Part shown: one piece after another, positions 52,869-62,961 of the stretch | How the letters are laid out: every line of letters begins with the position of its first letter | Numbering within the stretch: position 1 is the first letter of the stretch | Source: HIMB11 sp965657135 | Lineage (GTDB): Bacteria > Pseudomonadota > Alphaproteobacteria > Rhodobacterales > Rhodobacteraceae | Length of the DNA stretch: 64,000 nucleotides | NCBI GenBank assembly: GCA_965657135.1 | Contig: CBFHNF010000004.1 | Coordinates: 62,001 to 126,000, forward strand | Direction of reading: 5' to 3' | Program-made: the position numbers and the translations under genes | The notes under the pieces: model-generated | What the model saw: the letters and a program-made list of their open reading frames with translations, nothing else | Told to the model about the DNA's origin: nothing | The model's database searches: none

Positions 52869-53807
52869 ATGAGACTTATTCGCGATTATCAGTTTGTTGA
52901 TCCCAAGGACAAAGGTGCCAGTGTTGCAATCGGCAATTTTGACGGTGTGCATCTGGGGCATCAGTCGGTCATCGACTTGGCGCGCGATGGTGCTGCGCGG
53001 CATTCTGCGCCGTTGGGTATCTTAACGTTTGAACCACATCCGCGCAGTTACTTTGCACCTGATGCGGCCCCTTTTCGGTTAATGGATGCGCATGCCCGCG
53101 AAACCCGATTGGCAAAATTGGGAATTGAACGCCTGTATCAATTGAATTTCAACGCATCGCTTGCGGCTTTAACCCCTCGCGAATTCGCGAAATTGGTAAT
53201 TGTTGATGGTTTGGGATTGGTCAACGTCGTCGTGGGCGCAGATTTTTGTTTCGGTAAAGGGCGCGCAGGCACAGCTGCGGATTTAATCGCATTCGGCAAG
53301 GAAATGGGATTCGATGTGACGATTGCGCCATTGATTGAGGATGCCAGCATTCAGATTTCATCGACAGCTATCCGAAACGCGTTGTCCGATGGTCGCCCTC
53401 GTGACGCGGCCGCACAGTTGGGTCATTGGCATCGCATCGAAGGTAAAGTGATTGGTGGGGAACAGCGTGGTCGTGAATTGGGTTATCCAACCGCCAACAT
53501 GGCGCTGGATGGATTACATTTGCCTAAATTGGGTGTTTACGCCGTTATCGTTGATGTTTTGGATGGTCCCCATAAGGGCAGTTATCATGGGGCAGCGTCA
53601 TTGGGTGTGCGACCGATGTTTGGGGAAAACACCCCAAATTTGGAAACGTTCATCTTTGATTTTTCAGGGGATCTTTATGGATCAACCTTGTCGGTTGGTC
53701 TAGTCGATTTTTTGCGCCCAGAATTGAAGTTCGATGGATTAGAGGCGTTGATCGTTCAAATGGATGCAGATTGTGCGCAAGCACGAGATATTCTGTCAGC
53801 GCTATGA
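52869..53807 (+). CDS. ribF: Bifunctional riboflavin kinase / FAD synthetase
   Basis: Makes FMN and then FAD. 312 residues; the N-terminal nucleotidyltransferase domain has AIGNFDGVHLGHQSVI and SSTAIRNALSDG, and the C-terminal kinase domain GRELGYPTANMAL and GAASLGVRPMFG. The end overlaps ycgN by 4 nt (ATGA). Confidence 0.96.
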   Translation: MRLIRDYQFVDPKDKGASVAIGNFDGVHLGHQSVIDLARDGAARHSAPLGILTFEPHPRSYFAPDAAPFRLMDAHARETRLAKLGIERLYQLNFNASLAALTPREFAKLVIVDGLGLVNVVVGADFCFGKGRAGTAADLIAFGKEMGFDVTIAPLIEDASIQISSTAIRNALSDGRPRDAAAQLGHWHRIEGKVIGGEQRGRELGYPTANMALDGLHLPKLGVYAVIVDVLDGPHKGSYHGAASLGVRPMFGENTPNLETFIFDFSGDLYGSTLSVGLVDFLRPELKFDGLEALIVQMDADCAQARDILSAL

Positions 53808-54277
53808 GCAGGGATCCTATCAAACGCGCGGGTCTAGCCGAAAAGTTTTGGGAAAAAAAACCGCTCCAACAGATGACTCCACAAGAGTGGGAAGCCTTGT
53901 GCGATGGATGCGGCAAATGTTGCCTAAATAAGATCGAGGATGAAGATTCGGGCGAGGTTTATTTGACGCGTGTTGCCTGTCGACTGCTAGATGATCAAAC
54001 CTGTCGCTGTGGCCAGTATGATATTCGTCATCAATTCGTACCTGAATGTATTGTATTAAATCCTGACACGATTGAAAAAAATGCTTATTGGTTGCCTAAA
54101 ACTTGTGCCTATAAGTTGCTATGGGATGGTTTGCCACTGTTTGATTGGCATCCGTTGATTTCTGGAACACCGCAATCTGTGCATGAAGCTGGTGTTTCCG
54201 TTCAAGGAATGACTGTTCCAGAGTTTGAAATAGATGAAGACGATTGGGAAAATTATTTGATCGAGGAGCCGAAATAA
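53804..54277 (+). CDS. YcgN family cysteine-cluster protein (UPF0260)
   Basis: A 157-residue protein with cysteine motifs CDGCGKCC (residues about 32-39) and later CRLLDDQTCRCGQYDIR and PECIVL, consistent with zinc or iron-sulfur binding. Function unknown. Overlaps ribF by 4 nt, and its stop overlaps the ltaE start by 1 nt (TAATG), so all three are coupled. Confidence 0.9.
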   Translation: MSRDPIKRAGLAEKFWEKKPLQQMTPQEWEALCDGCGKCCLNKIEDEDSGEVYLTRVACRLLDDQTCRCGQYDIRHQFVPECIVLNPDTIEKNAYWLPKTCAYKLLWDGLPLFDWHPLISGTPQSVHEAGVSVQGMTVPEFEIDEDDWENYLIEEPK

Positions 54278-55317
54278 TGTTTTTTGCATCTGACAACGCA
54301 GGCCCCGTGCCGCAGCAGGTATTGGATCAAATGGTATCGGCTAATGCTGGCTATGTGTCTAGCTATGGTGCGGATCCGCAAATGGAACAGGTCACAGCCC
54401 TTATTCGTGAAAAATTCGAAGCACCAGACGCAGCAGTTTACCTTGTTGGCACTGGGACGGCAGCGAATGCTTTGGCATTGTCCACCTTGTCGCAGCCATG
54501 GGAGACAGTGTTTTGCTCGCCTGTTTCACATATCCATGAGGATGAGTGTAATGCGCCCGAGTTCTATATGGGTGGTGGGAAACTGACCTTGGTAGGTGAC
54601 AGTGATAAAATCACGCCAGAAGCTTTGATAAGATCCATCGAGGGCGAAGAGACACGCGGTGTTCACGGCCCCCAACGTGGACCCGTTTCAATTACGCAAA
54701 TCACCGAGAAAGGCCATTCATATTCCGTGGAAGAAGTCCGCGATATTGCTGGTGTGGCCAGGGATTACGGATTGGCGTTGCACATGGATGGTGCACGATT
54801 TGCAAATGCCATTGTTGCACGCAATTCGTCACCTGCGGATATGACCTGGCGCGCAGGGGTTGATGCCCTTAGTTTTGGGGGGACGAAAAACGGATTGATG
54901 GGCGTTGAGGCGGTTGTCTTTTTTGATCCAAAACATGCATGGGAATTTGAATTGCGCCGTAAACGTGGGGCGCATTTGTTTTCTAAACACCGGTATTTGT
55001 CGGCGCAGATGCTGGCCTATTTAACGGATGATTTGTGGTTGGATCTAGCCAGACGTGCGAATGAAAATTTCGCACGATTAAAAGAGGGGCTAGCCACAAT
55101 TCCAGAGGTGTCGTTGCGCGGCACTCCAGATGGCAATATGACGTTTTTCGACATGCCACGCGCAATGCACAAACGCGCTGAAGCGGCAGGTGCAATTTAT
55201 TATTGGGACGACATGGACGAGCCAATGGATCAGATGATCATGGGGCGATTGGTGTGTGATTGGTCAATCACGCACGATATGATCGACCAATTTGTCAGTT
55301 GCTTGAAAAAGTCTTAG
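54277..55317 (+). CDS. ltaE: Low-specificity L-threonine aldolase
   Basis: PLP enzyme splitting threonine/allo-threonine into glycine and acetaldehyde. 346 residues from the ATG at 54277. It begins FFASDNAGPVPQQVLD; the PLP lysine is in SFGGTKNGLMGVEAV, and HMDGARFANA supplies the Asp that contacts the PLP ring. Convergent with gyrB, overlapping its stop by 4 nt. Confidence 0.92.
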   Translation: MFFASDNAGPVPQQVLDQMVSANAGYVSSYGADPQMEQVTALIREKFEAPDAAVYLVGTGTAANALALSTLSQPWETVFCSPVSHIHEDECNAPEFYMGGGKLTLVGDSDKITPEALIRSIEGEETRGVHGPQRGPVSITQITEKGHSYSVEEVRDIAGVARDYGLALHMDGARFANAIVARNSSPADMTWRAGVDALSFGGTKNGLMGVEAVVFFDPKHAWEFELRRKRGAHLFSKHRYLSAQMLAYLTDDLWLDLARRANENFARLKEGLATIPEVSLRGTPDGNMTFFDMPRAMHKRAEAAGAIYYWDDMDEPMDQMIMGRLVCDWSITHDMIDQFVSCLKKS

Positions 55318-57731
55318 AAATCCAAATTCTCGACGTTTAACGCATTGCTTTGGATGAATTCGCGGCGCGGTTCAACCACGTCGCCCATCAATTTAGTAAA
55401 CAGATCGTCTGCCTCGGCGGCGTCTTCGATTTTCACCTGTAGCAATGTGCGCGCATCTGGATCCAATGTGGTTTCCCACAGCTGATCTGGGTTCATTTCC
55501 CCCAAACCTTTGTAGCGTTGCAATGTCAGACCCTTTTCACCCTCTTTCAGGATTGCGTCTAGCAGATCAAGCGGCCCGTGGATGGTTAAATTACGATCCT
55601 TGCGCACCAACGTTGCTGTTGTGCCGTATACTTCTTGCAGGCTTTCGGTAAAGCTGCCTGCCTTGCGTGCCTCACCCGAACGCAGCATTGGACCATCTAA
55701 AGTGCGCATTTCCTCGACGCCGCGCAGGATACGGGACAAACGAATGCCGTGATCCTGTGTAATCCGGCCCGTCCAACCCTGTTCGTATTCCAGTGCAATT
55801 TGATTCAGGCGTATGGCCACTTGGTCTGCAATTCCCTGTAGGTTTGCATCAACTGCACCTGGAACAAATGCACCGGCGATTGCCGCTTGTTCAAGGATAT
55901 GACGGGGGTAATGAGTTGGGAATGCATCTAATACACGTCGAAGTTGACGAGCCTCATCCACAACTCGCGTAAGATCTTGTCCTCCGATCTCTGAACCACT
56001 TCCCAAGCGCAGAATGGCTCCGTCAACCCCTTGCTGAACTAGGTATTCATCAAGTGCGCCTTGATCTTTTAGGTACACTTCGGATTTGCCCCGGCTGACT
56101 TTGTACAAAGGAGGTTGCGCAACAAAAAGATGCCCAGCCTCGACCAGTTCGGGCATCTGACGGTAGAAGAACGTCAAAAGTAATGTTCGGATGTGTGCCC
56201 CATCAACGTCCGCGTCGGTCATGATAACAATTTTGTGGTATCTTAGTTTGCTGAGATTAAACTCGTCGCGACCGATTCCTGTACCCAATGCCATAACAAG
56301 GTTGCCGATTTCCTGACTTGCCAGCATCCGATCAAACCGTGCGCGTTCAACGTTCAGGATTTTACCGCGTAGTGGCAAAATGGCCTGAGTACGACGATCA
56401 CGTCCAGTTTGTGCTGATCCCCCAGCCGAGTCACCCTCGACCAAGAAGACTTCTGTCTTGGAGGGATCTTTTTCTGAACAGTCTTTCAATTTGCCAGCAA
56501 GAAAATTCACATCAAGCGCGCTTTTTCGACGGGTCAATTCGCGTGCTTTACGCGCAGCTTCGCGGGCCAATGCAGCTTCGATTATTTTGCCGACAATTAT
56601 TTTGGCTTCATTTGGGTTTTCTTCGAACCACTCTGCCAATTTTTCGTTCATTAAACCTTCAACCGCGGGGCGTACTTCGGATGAAACCAGTTTGTCTTTG
56701 GTTTGGCTGGAAAATTTAGGATCGGGTACCTTAACTGACAAAACACATGTCAGTCCTTCGCGCGCGTCATCGCCTGTGAAGTTCACTTTTTCCTTTTTTG
56801 CTATTCCGCTACTTTGTGCATAATTATTGATTGTTCTGGTCAAGGCTGCACGAAAGCCCGCCATGTGTGCTCCACCATCGCGTTGGGGAATGTTGTTCGT
56901 AAACGGAAGAACATTTTCATGATAGCTGTCGTTCCACCACATCGCGACCTCGACGCCGATTTCATCGCGATCACCCGTCACATAGATTGGCTCACTCATC
57001 ACTGATGATTTTGAACGGTCTAAATATTTTACAAATTCTTTTACACCACCATCATAGAATAATTCCGAACGCAGTGGTTCAGCGGGGCGATCATCTTCTA
57101 GGATGATGCGCACCCCAGAGTTCAAAAATGCAAGTTCGCGCAAACGTTTTTCAAGCGTTTCGAATGAAAATTCCAAATTTGAAAACGTGTCTGTTGATGC
57201 AAGAAAGCGGACTTGCGTACCTTTTTCCCCATCCGCATCACCAATTTCCTTTAGGTGTTCGACAGTTTCGCCATGTTCGAAACGGGCAACGTGCACTTTG
57301 CCATTGCGCCAAACTGTCAATTCCAACCACACGGACAAGGCGTTTACAACGGAAACACCAACGCCGTGCAGACCACCGGAAACCTTATAGGAGTTGCTAT
57401 CAAACTTACCACCAGCGTGCAGTTGGGTCATGATAACCTCGGCTGCTGATACGCCTTCTTCTTGGTGAATATCAACTGGGATACCACGACCATTATCGCG
57501 TACCGAAACACTGTTGTCGGCATGAATTTTCACGTGCACATAGTCTGCATGCCCTGCGAGTGCCTCGTCAATGCCGTTGTCAACAACTTCATACACCATG
57601 TGGTGCAGACCAGAACCGTCGTCTGTATCCCCGATGTACATACCAGGACGTTTGCGAACTGCTTCTAACCCTTTGAGAACCTTAATAGATTCTGCACCAT
57701 ATGTGTTGTTGTTTTGCTCTGGCTCGGACAT
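55314..57731 (-). CDS. gyrB: DNA gyrase subunit B
   Basis: ATPase subunit of DNA gyrase, 805 residues. GHKL ATP site with EVVDNGIDEALAG, Toprim domain with EGDSAGGSAQTGRDR and DADVDGAHIRTLLL, and the C-terminal block GLTLQRYKGLGEMNP that contacts GyrA. In the dnaA-dnaN-recF-gyrB neighbourhood, but with a LysE exporter between recF and gyrB. Confidence 0.98.
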   Translation of the reverse strand: MSEPEQNNNTYGAESIKVLKGLEAVRKRPGMYIGDTDDGSGLHHMVYEVVDNGIDEALAGHADYVHVKIHADNSVSVRDNGRGIPVDIHQEEGVSAAEVIMTQLHAGGKFDSNSYKVSGGLHGVGVSVVNALSVWLELTVWRNGKVHVARFEHGETVEHLKEIGDADGEKGTQVRFLASTDTFSNLEFSFETLEKRLRELAFLNSGVRIILEDDRPAEPLRSELFYDGGVKEFVKYLDRSKSSVMSEPIYVTGDRDEIGVEVAMWWNDSYHENVLPFTNNIPQRDGGAHMAGFRAALTRTINNYAQSSGIAKKEKVNFTGDDAREGLTCVLSVKVPDPKFSSQTKDKLVSSEVRPAVEGLMNEKLAEWFEENPNEAKIIVGKIIEAALAREAARKARELTRRKSALDVNFLAGKLKDCSEKDPSKTEVFLVEGDSAGGSAQTGRDRRTQAILPLRGKILNVERARFDRMLASQEIGNLVMALGTGIGRDEFNLSKLRYHKIVIMTDADVDGAHIRTLLLTFFYRQMPELVEAGHLFVAQPPLYKVSRGKSEVYLKDQGALDEYLVQQGVDGAILRLGSGSEIGGQDLTRVVDEARQLRRVLDAFPTHYPRHILEQAAIAGAFVPGAVDANLQGIADQVAIRLNQIALEYEQGWTGRITQDHGIRLSRILRGVEEMRTLDGPMLRSGEARKAGSFTESLQEVYGTTATLVRKDRNLTIHGPLDLLDAILKEGEKGLTLQRYKGLGEMNPDQLWETTLDPDARTLLQVKIEDAAEADDLFTKLMGDVVEPRREFIQSNALNVENLDF

Positions 57732-57810
57732 TCATGCCACCTTCTTATCTTTTGACGAATTATACGATTTCTGGTGGCGATTGTCACGCCCCAACACAAT
57801 ATTTTGTGTT

Positions 57811-58431
57811 TTAAGTCAGGGGAATAATGAACCCAACACCGATTAACAGAATGCCTGATATTATGTTAACCCGTCGCAATGCAGACGGTGAGCTGAGCAA
57901 GTGGCGAACACGGTCCACCATGAGAGAAAGCGCAAGATTTCCAATGAATGGAACAATTGCAGAAATCGTGCAGATGGCAACGACATCCACCAATGTGACT
58001 TCTGACAAATCAAAAAAACCTGGCAAAACGCCCATGTAAAACAAGATTGCCTTGGGGTTGCTAAGGATGATGGCAACACCCGCAGCAAATCCTGCCCATT
58101 GTCCGGGGCGCGTCAATCGGTTGTCTTTGCTGATCGATTGGTCGGCATTGCGGATCAAGCCATAGCCAAGTGCGAAAAAGATGACGGTAGCAACGTATTT
58201 CAGAATGTCCAAAAATCCGTCGTATTGCATCGCAACCCAGCTAACGCCAAGAATTGCGAGGATGGGCCAAACGATATCACCCACGACAACACCCATCGCA
58301 AGAGGCCAAGCAGAACCAATTCCTCCTGATAAAGTACGCGCCACAATGGCCATCCAAACGGGCCCTGGAGTTAAAAATAGAATAAAAATTCCACCTGCAT
58401 ATAATGCCAAATCGAAAAAACTTGCCGTCAT
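57811..58431 (-). CDS. LysE/RhtB family amino-acid exporter
   Basis: A 206-residue inner-membrane protein with six helices; TPGPVWMAIVARTLSGGIGSA near the N-terminus and FWALGYGLIRNAD-like sequence (FFALGYGLIRNAD) are typical of LysE/RhtB. Substrate unknown. It lies between recF and gyrB on the same strand. Confidence 0.88.
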   Translation of the reverse strand: MTASFFDLALYAGGIFILFLTPGPVWMAIVARTLSGGIGSAWPLAMGVVVGDIVWPILAILGVSWVAMQYDGFLDILKYVATVIFFALGYGLIRNADQSISKDNRLTRPGQWAGFAAGVAIILSNPKAILFYMGVLPGFFDLSEVTLVDVVAICTISAIVPFIGNLALSLMVDRVRHLLSSPSALRRVNIISGILLIGVGFIIPLT

Positions 58432-58467
58432 AAACTCATCCTCTGCATAGTGCAGTAGACTTGCGAC

Positions 58468-59580
58468 TTATAATAGGCAAGTGTCATGTTGAGTGGTATT
58501 TGATAAACCATCTGTCTCGCTTACCTTGATCGCTTGGGCACGATCGCCAAGTTCACGAAAAACATCAATTTCTGTTCCTGTCATCCACGCTTGCGCACCT
58601 AGTTCACAGACTTCGTGATAAAGCGCTGCGCGGCGCTCATTGTCCAGATGTGCGGATACCTCGTCCAATAGTACGAGTGGGGCTGCACCAATTTTTTCTT
58701 TTAACGCCCGAACATTTGCCAGGATCATTGAAATCAACAGTGCCTTTTGTTCACCAGTGGAACAATCCTTGGCATCAATGCCTTTGCGTTGAAAAACGCC
58801 AAGCATATCGGTGCGATGTGGCCCAATCAAGGTCCGGCCCGCCGCCATATCGCGGAGGCGGCTTTCTTCGAGTGCAGATTTAAGGTCATCAACCGTCGTG
58901 GGCATTTCGCCCTCGCTTTGATCGAGGGTGAGTTGAGCAATCGGAAACTCGGTTGCTGAAGACTCTTGAGCCTGCTGTATAAGTGCCAAAGCGCGTTCCC
59001 GCGCCGAATGAATTTCAACTCCTGCCTGTGACATTTGCAATTCAATCGCGCGATACCAATGTGCATCACGGACTTGTTCTTTCAACAATTTGTTACGTTC
59101 ACGCATCGCCTTTTCGTAATTTAATGATGCTTCAGCATGTGTTGGAAAAAAACTTAGGGCGATGCGATCCAAAAAACGACGACGTCCTTCAGCGCCTTCA
59201 ATCCAAAGCCGATCCATCGCTGGAACCAACCAAACCACCCGGGATATTTCACCCAAACTTATTTGTGAAACAGGCTTGTCATCTATTGAAATCCGGCGTG
59301 CTGTGCCATCTTCGGATGTGATTTTTGTTTGATGGATCAGCCCAGCGCGCATTAGATCAGATTGTAATTGCCATCCCAAACTTTCTGGCCGACGGGCCAT
59401 ATCCTGAGCGCTTGCCCGACGCATTCCACGCCCAGGCGAAAATAACGAAACAGCTTCTAATATATTGGTTTTACCAGACCCATTCGGCCCAAACACAGCG
59501 ACGGGACGTTCGTCAAACGAAAATCGTGCAAGTTTGTGAGAGCGGAAATGTGAAAGAAGAAGGGTAGATAGGTACAACAT
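58468..59580 (-). CDS. recF: DNA replication and repair protein RecF
   Basis: SMC-like ATPase that loads RecA at gaps, 370 residues. Walker A GPNGSGKT is at 31-38, GPHRTD and the signature STGEQKALLISMIL precede Walker B VLLDEVSAHLD. 25 nt after dnaN. Confidence 0.96.
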   Translation of the reverse strand: MLYLSTLLLSHFRSHKLARFSFDERPVAVFGPNGSGKTNILEAVSLFSPGRGMRRASAQDMARRPESLGWQLQSDLMRAGLIHQTKITSEDGTARRISIDDKPVSQISLGEISRVVWLVPAMDRLWIEGAEGRRRFLDRIALSFFPTHAEASLNYEKAMRERNKLLKEQVRDAHWYRAIELQMSQAGVEIHSARERALALIQQAQESSATEFPIAQLTLDQSEGEMPTTVDDLKSALEESRLRDMAAGRTLIGPHRTDMLGVFQRKGIDAKDCSTGEQKALLISMILANVRALKEKIGAAPLVLLDEVSAHLDNERRAALYHEVCELGAQAWMTGTEIDVFRELGDRAQAIKVSETDGLSNTTQHDTCLL

Positions 59581-59605
59581 TATCTACCCAATACAGAACT
59601 GTGGA

Positions 59606-60724
59606 TCAAACACGCATCGGCATAACGACGTAAACAGCCGTTGTATCATTGCCTTCACGCATTAGAGTTGGATCCCCAGAGGAATTGAACATAAAGACAG
59701 CATTTTCGCGATCAACCTGACTGGCTATCTCAAGCAGATATTTTGCATTGAACCCAATCTCTAAACGCTCATCACCATAAGCAACGGCAAGCTCTTCTTC
59801 CGCTGCACCGCTATCTGGAGAATTAACCGACAAAACCAAACGATCTTCATCAAGTGACAGTTTTACGGCGCGCGAACGTTCGGAAGATACGGTTGAAACA
59901 CGATCGACTGCCTTGGCAAACTCGCTGGCATCTACTTCTAGGCGGCGCGTATTGCCTGCGGGTATAACGCGTTGATAATCAGGGAAGGTGCCGTCGATCA
60001 CCTTTGACGTGAGTGTGATTTCAGGTGTGGCAAAACGAATTTTTGTTTCAGATACGGACACAGCGATCTGTACATCATCGTCTTCCAAGAGTTTGCGCAA
60101 TTCGCCAACAGTTTTGCGTGGAACGATTACCCCAGGCATATCCGTTGTTCCATCTGGCAAATCGGCATCAATGCGTGCCAAACGGTGGCCGTCGGTGGCG
60201 ACACAACGCAAAACTTTGCCTCCATCTGAATCGGCGACGTGCATGTAAACACCATTCAAATAGTACCGTGTCTCTTCTGTTGAAATCGCGAACTTTGACT
60301 TATCAAACAAACGACGAAGGACCGGAGCAGGTGCGGTAAAATTAGACTCATATTCAGAAGACGCCATAACGGGAAAATCTTCTTTGGGGAGCGTCGCGAG
60401 TGAGAAATTGGAACGGCCAGCTTCTACAGTTAAGCGTCCTTTCGCTGAATCATCGATCAACGTTACCAATGCGCCGTCTGGTAATTTACGTACAATTTCA
60501 TGCAATGTGACGGCTGAAACGGTTGTCGAACCCGCTCGCTCGACCTGAGCAACAGTTTTATCAACAACTTCGATATCCAAATCTGTTGCGCGAAATTGAA
60601 CGTGCTCGCCCTCGGCCTCGATCAGAACGTTTGCAAGGATTGGTATTGTGTTACGCCGTTCAACAACTGATTGTGCCTGTGAGACTGCTTTTAACAGGGC
60701 GCCACGCTCAATGCTAAGCTTCAT
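59606..60724 (-). CDS. dnaN: DNA polymerase III beta sliding clamp
   Basis: 372-residue ring-forming clamp with three repeats; begins MKLSIERGALLKAVSQAQSV and ends DTTAVYVVMPMRV. Holds polymerase III on DNA and binds Hda and others. Between dnaA and recF, separated from dnaA by 145 nt with a small hairpin. Confidence 0.97.
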   Translation of the reverse strand: MKLSIERGALLKAVSQAQSVVERRNTIPILANVLIEAEGEHVQFRATDLDIEVVDKTVAQVERAGSTTVSAVTLHEIVRKLPDGALVTLIDDSAKGRLTVEAGRSNFSLATLPKEDFPVMASSEYESNFTAPAPVLRRLFDKSKFAISTEETRYYLNGVYMHVADSDGGKVLRCVATDGHRLARIDADLPDGTTDMPGVIVPRKTVGELRKLLEDDDVQIAVSVSETKIRFATPEITLTSKVIDGTFPDYQRVIPAGNTRRLEVDASEFAKAVDRVSTVSSERSRAVKLSLDEDRLVLSVNSPDSGAAEEELAVAYGDERLEIGFNAKYLLEIASQVDRENAVFMFNSSGDPTLMREGNDTTAVYVVMPMRV

Positions 60725-60821
60725 AATCCTTGCTCCTATCTTGGCCGGGACTGGTAAAATACGACATTAAACTTACAGCTCAAGTCTTTTTTATGTTGTC
60801 AACGGAAATAGGCCAAGCGTC

Positions 60822-60837
60822 AAGGCCATTTGGCCTT
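60822..60837 (-). other. Small hairpin in the dnaA-dnaN spacer
   Basis: AAGGCC / GGCCTT, 6 bp with a 4-nt loop, and no U-tract on either strand. It may be an mRNA processing point between dnaA and dnaN; a true terminator is unlikely. Confidence 0.4.
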
Positions 60838-60869
60838 GTTCATGGTGAGATTTTATAAGTCGAATGGAT

Positions 60870-62228
60870 TTATGCTTCTAGCGCGCGTCGTAGCATTTCC
60901 AAATCTTCTGCGATTTGGCCGTCTTGGACTTTTAGTTCTTCGACACGTTTAACACCGTGCATCACTGTTGTATGATCGCGCCCCCCAAATCGACGTCCAA
61001 TTTCGGGTAGGCTTCGACTAGTCATTTGTTTGGCCAAATACATCGCGATTTGGCGAGGGCGTGCGTATGAACGCAAACGTTTTGGGCCAATCATATCCGA
61101 TAGTCTTATATTATAGTGTTCTGAAACCTTACGCTGGATTTCTTCGACCGTGATTTTGCGCTCTGATGCGCGCAAAATATCTGCCAAGCAATCTTGGGTC
61201 ACTTCGAGAGTGATGTGCCGCCCGACAAGGGAGGCAAATGCAAATAAACGCGTTAATGCACCTTCTAGAACGCGAACATTCGTTGAGATCCGCAGCGCAA
61301 GGAATTCCAAAACACTTTTATCAAATGTTACATCTGGATATTGCGCACTGTATTGTTCGACTTTGGATTGCAGAATTCCAAGGCGTAATTCGTAATCTGT
61401 TGGGTGCAAATCAACGACCAATCCACATTGCAGGCGACTTTTGATGCGTTCTTCTAGGTCCTTAATCTCGCCTGGTGCACGATCGGCGGAAATTATGATT
61501 TGTTTATTTTGATCCACCAGAGCGTTGAAAGTGTGAAAAAACTCTTCTTGGGTGCTGTCTTTGCCTGCAATAAACTGAACATCGTCTACCATCAGAACAT
61601 CAACTGATCGGAACAGTTGTTTGAAATCCATCATCTTACGTTCGCGCAGGGCCTGGACAAATCGGTACATGAACTGTTCGGCAGACAGATATACAACATT
61701 CAAATCTGGGCGACGCGTTTGAAGTTCCCATGCGATTGCGTGCATTAAGTGCGTTTTACCCAAACCAACACCGCCATATAGGAACAGTGGATTGAAACTT
61801 ACGGCTTCCCCTTCGCCAACGCGGCGTGCTGCTGCATGTGCAAGCTCGTTTGGTTTTCCAACGACAAATGTGTCAAATTTAAATCTAGGGTCGAGTGGCG
61901 CACCAGGAAGCTCATCTGATGCTTTAACCTCGGACTCACTTTTTGCAGTGCTTGGTTGTTTGATTTTGGGCTGGTATGAAGGTGCGCCGGTTGCAACATC
62001 AAAGCGCAGTCGGCGCACATCGCCAAATAACGCAGACAACTGAAACAAAATCACGTCCGAAAAGTTCTGTGCAACATAGTTCCCAATGAAATTTGTCGGA
62101 ACTTCAAAAACAGCAACGCCATTTTCAATTTCACAAAAATTCAGGGGTGCGATCCAAGTGTTAAAGTTATTTACTCCAACAGTATGCTTGATCGTCTCTT
62201 TGATCTCGCCCCAAAATTCCTGAGCCAT
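60870..62228 (-). CDS. dnaA: Chromosomal replication initiator DnaA
   Basis: AAA+ initiator, 452 residues. Domain I (residues 1-80), a short linker, AAA+ with Walker A GGVGLGKT at 152-159 and Walker B LMVDDVQF, and the C-terminal DNA-binding domain with the signature GGRDHTTVMHGVKRVEEL. Upstream on the same strand is a 290-nt leader and the rpsT terminator. Confidence 0.98.
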   Translation of the reverse strand: MAQEFWGEIKETIKHTVGVNNFNTWIAPLNFCEIENGVAVFEVPTNFIGNYVAQNFSDVILFQLSALFGDVRRLRFDVATGAPSYQPKIKQPSTAKSESEVKASDELPGAPLDPRFKFDTFVVGKPNELAHAAARRVGEGEAVSFNPLFLYGGVGLGKTHLMHAIAWELQTRRPDLNVVYLSAEQFMYRFVQALRERKMMDFKQLFRSVDVLMVDDVQFIAGKDSTQEEFFHTFNALVDQNKQIIISADRAPGEIKDLEERIKSRLQCGLVVDLHPTDYELRLGILQSKVEQYSAQYPDVTFDKSVLEFLALRISTNVRVLEGALTRLFAFASLVGRHITLEVTQDCLADILRASERKITVEEIQRKVSEHYNIRLSDMIGPKRLRSYARPRQIAMYLAKQMTSRSLPEIGRRFGGRDHTTVMHGVKRVEELKVQDGQIAEDLEMLRRALEA

Positions 62229-62521
62229 ATGTGTCGTCCCGTTCCTATGTTTTTTTGCGCAACACTCATCTGGCCAAAAAATACCATGCCCCTGACATGG
62301 TAGACATCAGGTCGTCCTCACGGTCATTTTGTGAATGGGCAGGTCTGGTTCGCACACGATATCATCGACAACTTTCGTTGACGCATGTTCAAAACCAGCT
62401 GCCCCCCCAGGCGATGCGAGTCGCTAAGGCAAATTAGCAATTTCGACATGTCGAGGGCAACAATTCTTATAGCTTGACTCTAGTTTTCCTGAAAAAGAAT
62501 CTCTTTTCGAAAGTTTTTCTA
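62229..62521 (-). other. dnaA upstream region (leader/promoter; no DnaA-box cluster seen)
   Basis: Non-coding. It contains a perfect 7-bp inverted repeat TACCATG / CATGGTA (62282-62288 and 62296-62302) about 55 nt before the dnaA start, overlapping a second possible pair CCTGA/TCAGG. No TTATCCACA-type boxes were found by eye, so it does not look like oriC itself. Confidence 0.5.
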
Positions 62522-62552
62522 CAAAAAAAAAGCGCCACCGCTATGGTGACGC
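62522..62552 (-). terminator. Rho-independent terminator after rpsT
   Basis: Read on the minus strand: stem GCGTCACC / GGTGGCGC (8 pairs, one G-U) with loop ATAGC, then nine T. It separates rpsT from dnaA. Confidence 0.9.
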
Positions 62553-62582
62553 ATTCCATGAAATATTAATTATTTCTGGCTT

Positions 62583-62846
62583 TTATGCGATTGCCTTCAC
62601 TCGCGCAGATAGGCGCGACATTTTGCGAGCTGCTGTATTTTTGTGAAAGATGCCTTTTGTGACGCCACGCATCAATTCTGGCTGTGCTGCACGCAATGCT
62701 GCGCTCGCTGCGTCACGATCACCACTCTCGATTGCTTCTTCGACTTTACGCAAGAAAGTGCGGATACGTGAACGACGTGACTTGTTTACGACTGCACGAC
62801 GCTCTGTTTGACGTGCGCGTTTTTTAGATTGAGGCGTGTTTGCCAT
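62583..62846 (-). CDS. rpsT: 30S ribosomal protein S20
   Basis: An 87-residue basic protein that binds 16S rRNA. It begins MANTPQSKKRARQTERR and has GIFHKNTAARKMSRLSARVKA at the end, standard for S20. The ATG at 62846 is preferred over one three codons upstream. Followed by a strong terminator. Confidence 0.97.
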   Translation of the reverse strand: MANTPQSKKRARQTERRAVVNKSRRSRIRTFLRKVEEAIESGDRDAASAALRAAQPELMRGVTKGIFHKNTAARKMSRLSARVKAIA

Positions 62847-62961
62847 GCGATTCAAATCCCACTGTTCGGGTTACATATTCCTGAGGTCGCGTCTTTAGGC
62901 CCGACTCGAAGCTGAGTCAACAGGTGAGTGATCAAAAACACCAAAAACGCCCTCATTTTCT

